From NCBI RefSeq assembly GCF_018310345.1, contig NZ_JAGXBY010000002.1, positions 789,318 to 853,317 on the forward strand: 64,000 nucleotides of DNA. Direction: 5' to 3'. The notes under the pieces were generated by a model that was given only the letters and a program-made list of their open reading frames with translations, did not search any database and was not told where the DNA came from. Below, piece by piece: positions 62,131 to 64,000 of this stretch (the first letter of the stretch is position 1; each line of letters starts with the position of its first letter). Made by a program: the position numbers and the translations under genes. Source of the stretch: Ornithinibacillus massiliensis. GTDB lineage: Bacteria > Bacillota > Bacilli > Bacillales > Amphibacillaceae.

Positions 62131-62586
62131 ATGGCATCGAAAAGGAAATTACCAAGCCACTTCGATATTGATATGACCCCATTACACGATTTTATGAGAA
62201 ACCTAGATTCCTTCTTTAATCATTCCTTTAAACAAATGAATGAACACTTTCACTTTAATCCATTCTGGTTAGATGTAAAGGAACATAATACCCACTTCAC
62301 CATTGAAGCGGATCTTAAAGGCTACAATAAAGACCAAATACAGATCGAAGTGGCAGGTAACCGAATTCGAATAGCTGTACAGGATTATCATATGATGGAT
62401 CAAAAAGATACGAAAAAACAGTACAGGGAAACCCAACAACGTTATTCTAAGAAAGAACGCGTTATATCATTACCATTTGACATACCGAAAAAGGACATCA
62501 AGGCTTCCTTTAATAAGGATAGGTTGAACATAACCATTCCCAAACCAAAAACGGATCATAGGTTTATCGAAATTGAAGATTCATAA
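62131..62586 (+). CDS. Hsp20/alpha-crystallin small heat shock protein
   Basis: 151-aa protein with an alpha-crystallin domain (about 45-145): FWLDVKEHNTHFTIEADLKG, YSKKERVISLPFDIPKKDIK and NKDRLNITIPK. The N-terminus LPSHFDIDMTPLHDFMRNLD is short. It binds unfolding proteins; related proteins occur in spore coats. ATG 62131 lies 6 nt after GGGGG; the ATG two codons earlier overlaps it. Confidence 0.88.
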   Translation: MASKRKLPSHFDIDMTPLHDFMRNLDSFFNHSFKQMNEHFHFNPFWLDVKEHNTHFTIEADLKGYNKDQIQIEVAGNRIRIAVQDYHMMDQKDTKKQYRETQQRYSKKERVISLPFDIPKKDIKASFNKDRLNITIPKPKTDHRFIEIEDS

Positions 62587-62595
62587 TCATTACTT

Positions 62596-62628
62596 GGATT
62601 CGGCACATAGATATAGTCGAGTCCTTTT
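62596..62628 (+). terminator. Terminator after the hsp20 gene
   Basis: GGATTCG/CGAGTCC stem with wobble, about 15-nt loop, tail TTTTGATT. Confidence 0.6.
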
Positions 62629-62655
62629 GATTGTACAAGAGGAGTGATGAAGAAT

Positions 62656-63435
62656 TTGTCCGTAATACGAACAGATAAATGGCTAGAGAAGTCATATAAC
62701 ACACCAGAACTGATATTCAAGAAGCTTTCTCCTTACTTTGACCATTTATATCCTAAAGTTATCGCTAACCTCCTAATACAGAATGGAATGTATCAAAAGC
62801 CAGAGCCAGAATCGGAAGATTTATTAAAGAAGCTTCAACATAATAAGATCTGGGGAATAGTGAAACAGGAGGAACGATATCTAAAACAGGAATGGGAAGG
62901 CCCAAACTTGCCAATATTTATTTTCCCTTCTAATTCTTACAATCGTAAAATTAGGGAACATTATAATGGAAGAACCGGCCTCGCATTTCAAGATAAACTA
63001 TTTTTATTTATATCTACTAAAACGACAAAAGAAGAAGTAAAAGCCCTATTCACCCATGAATATCATCATGCATGTAGACTATTACACGATCAAAAAAATG
63101 ATGAAGACTATTCGTTATTAGATGTTATTATTCTAGAAGGATTAGCAGAAAATGCAGTTTATGAAAGATTTGGTAGAGAGCCGTTAGCCCCATGGACTTC
63201 CTATTACTCTGATTCAGAATTAGAGGATCTATGGTACAAAGTAATACTTCCAAATAAGGATTTGCCAAAGACCTCTAGGAAGGCTATTCAACTTTTATAT
63301 GGAAAAAGCAATTATCCAAATATGATTGGGTATTGTGTAGGATATTATTTAGTTAAACAATATATTAGAAAAAATGGTAGATTAAGCAGAGATTTAATCC
63401 GTATTCCATCTGAAGAATTTGTACTCGATAACTAA
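62656..63435 (+). CDS. yjaZ: YjaZ-like DUF2268 metalloprotease
   Basis: 259-aa protein with a zinc protease motif FTHEYHHACRL and a downstream glutamate in DVIILEGLAENAVYERFG. Size and the C-terminal MIGYCVGYYLVKQYI match YjaZ-type DUF2268 proteins. No signal peptide. GAGGAG lies 11 nt before the TTG at 62656; the ATG at 62647 and GTG at 62644 sit on that site, so the start is uncertain by three to four codons. Confidence 0.75.
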   Translation: MSVIRTDKWLEKSYNTPELIFKKLSPYFDHLYPKVIANLLIQNGMYQKPEPESEDLLKKLQHNKIWGIVKQEERYLKQEWEGPNLPIFIFPSNSYNRKIREHYNGRTGLAFQDKLFLFISTKTTKEEVKALFTHEYHHACRLLHDQKNDEDYSLLDVIILEGLAENAVYERFGREPLAPWTSYYSDSELEDLWYKVILPNKDLPKTSRKAIQLLYGKSNYPNMIGYCVGYYLVKQYIRKNGRLSRDLIRIPSEEFVLDN

Positions 63436-63593
63436 CATATAGGCAAATAAAATGTTTACCTAATATCTAGGTATCTATCCCAAACAAAAAGAATGAGCTT
63501 TCATATAGTATTAACAAACACTAAATAAACAGTGTTTTTAACTAAGGAGATATCCTTAGATTAATTGAAAAAGTACGTTAGGAGGGATGTAGA

Positions 63594-63725
63594 ATGTCAT
63601 TCGGATACGGTTGTGGTTATGGCGGCGGTTACGGCTACGGCGGAGGATATGGCTACGGCGGTGGTTTTGCGCTGATTGTCGTACTATTTATTCTTCTAAT
63701 CATCGTAGGTGCTGCTTGGCTATAA
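63594..63725 (+). CDS. YjcZ-family tiny Gly/Tyr-rich membrane protein
   Basis: 43-aa protein: [20 protein letters not shown] then [20 protein letters not shown] and AWL. The glycine-tyrosine head plus one membrane helix is the YjcZ/SscA-type sporulation family, several copies of which are found in Bacillaceae genomes. TAGGAGGGATG ribosome binding site. Confidence 0.88.
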   Translation: MSFGYGCGYGGGYGYGGGYGYGGGFALIVVLFILLIIVGAAWL

Positions 63726-63736
63726 TAAAGGAAATA

Positions 63737-63780
63737 CCTTCTGGACTACAATTAGGCGGGGATCTGATCCCCGTCCAGGT
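63737..63780 (+). terminator. Nested hairpin after the yjcZ-like gene
   Basis: CTGGAC/GTCCAG outer and GGGGATC/GATCCCC inner stems. There is no clear T-run, so the structure may stabilise the mRNA or act as a weak terminator. Confidence 0.5.
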
Positions 63781-63872
63781 AGTTAAGGTTTAGGTTTATA
63801 AACGAAAAACTATATTTCTTCTAAGTTTAATGGCCATGAGGTGGGCCAATTGTTCAAATATAGCGAATAAAA

Positions 63873-63930
63873 GGGGGTTGTCCGAAAAGTCATTGAAAAA
63901 TGACTTTTGAGGATAGCCCCTCGTTTTTTG
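63873..63930 (+). terminator. Strong hairpin with T-run
   Basis: GGGGTTGTCC plus GAAAAGTCA pairs with TGACTTTTGAGGATAGCCCC, followed by TCGTTTTTTGTTTTT. Hairpins of this AAAGTCA/TGACTTT type are frequent in Bacillaceae intergenic regions. Confidence 0.75.
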
Positions 63931-63956
63931 TTTTTGGATATTACTTATAAAAGGGT

Positions 63957-64000
63957 TGTTGATTTCCGCTGCAGGTTACTCGCTTTCCGCGGGCGGTCCG
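63957..64000. repeat. Edge of a dispersed Bacillaceae repeat
   Basis: GTTGATTTCCGCTGCAGG, then TTACTCGCTTTCCGCGGGCG followed by GTCCG, running off the window. From memory this GC-rich sequence (TTTCCGCTGCAGG...CGCTTTCCGCGGGCGG) is a dispersed non-coding repeat in Oceanobacillus, Bacillus and relatives; the copy is truncated by the window end, not necessarily in the genome. Confidence 0.6.

Noticed and set aside
63611..63793. 60-codon Arg/Trp-rich frame
   Set aside because: Out-of-frame reading of the Gly/Tyr-rich yjcZ-like gene.

Overview
The window comes from a low-GC, spore-forming, Gram-positive bacterium of the family Bacillaceae. Many genes have clear Bacillus subtilis counterparts (ykuE, ykyB, patA, ypmQ, ypbF, ywpF, yndGHJ, yjaZ, yjcZ). 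Spore functions are prominent: a SpoVA channel operon, a GerA-type receptor operon, a Spo0E-like phosphatase and a SpoIID-like protein. KtrD-type and BCCT transporters fit a salt-adapted relative such as Oceanobacillus, Ornithinibacillus or Virgibacillus; that genus-level guess is inference. No rRNA, tRNA or CRISPR array was seen.

Layout. 1-6.8 kb: housekeeping block with a truncated fadH-like SDR, ykuE, a Sco-type lipoprotein, ykyB, an EamA exporter, patA, a Spo0E-like gene and signal peptidase I. 6.9-9.3 kb: zinc-ribbon/TPR membrane protein paired with a membrane-anchored HtrA-like protease. 9.4-17.4 kb: PAS-GGDEF-EAL protein, KtrD-type K+ channel subunit, CdaR-type regulator with glycolate oxidase genes glcD/glcF, and ywpF. 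17.8-25.6 kb: a spore block, a second-type (spoVA2mob-like) SpoVA operon followed by a GerA/B/C receptor operon that ends in an extra 52-codon membrane protein gene. 25.7-34 kb: glutamate-dehydrogenase-family enzyme and permease, TPP-riboswitch-controlled thiT, M3 peptidase, an isolated holin-endolysin cassette with a gene remnant, and a YceI protein. 34-44.4 kb: VanW protein, type II NADH dehydrogenase, ypbF, SpoIID-like protein, PyrR-attenuated uracil permease, topB and a PBP4-like carboxypeptidase with no visible signal peptide. 44.6-49.2 kb: an HTH-TPR regulator followed immediately by a 45-codon secreted peptide precursor (RNPP-type quorum-sensing arrangement), next to yndGHJ. 49.3-57 kb: ABC-F ATPase behind a long attenuated leader, chemoreceptor, amidohydrolase, a striking CGCG repeat array, and a LexA-controlled Y-family polymerase. 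57-64 kb: pantothenate kinase, BCCT transporter, subtilase with a Cys pair, hydrolase, Hsp20, YjaZ-like metalloprotease, YjcZ-type tiny protein and the edge of a dispersed repeat.

Most unusual features: (1) the candidate peptide-receptor pair at 44.6-46.0 kb; (2) two arrays of the palindromic octamer TCGCGCGA (exact and degenerate copies) at about 21-bp intervals, near 2.9-3.1 kb and 54.95-55.2 kb, both between convergent genes; (3) mutually exclusive RNA pairings upstream of the ABC-F gene; (4) the combined SpoVA/Ger block with three DUF1657 modules and a small extra receptor gene. Start codons were moved from the longest open frame where a ribosome binding site clearly favoured an internal start; the reasons are given per gene.
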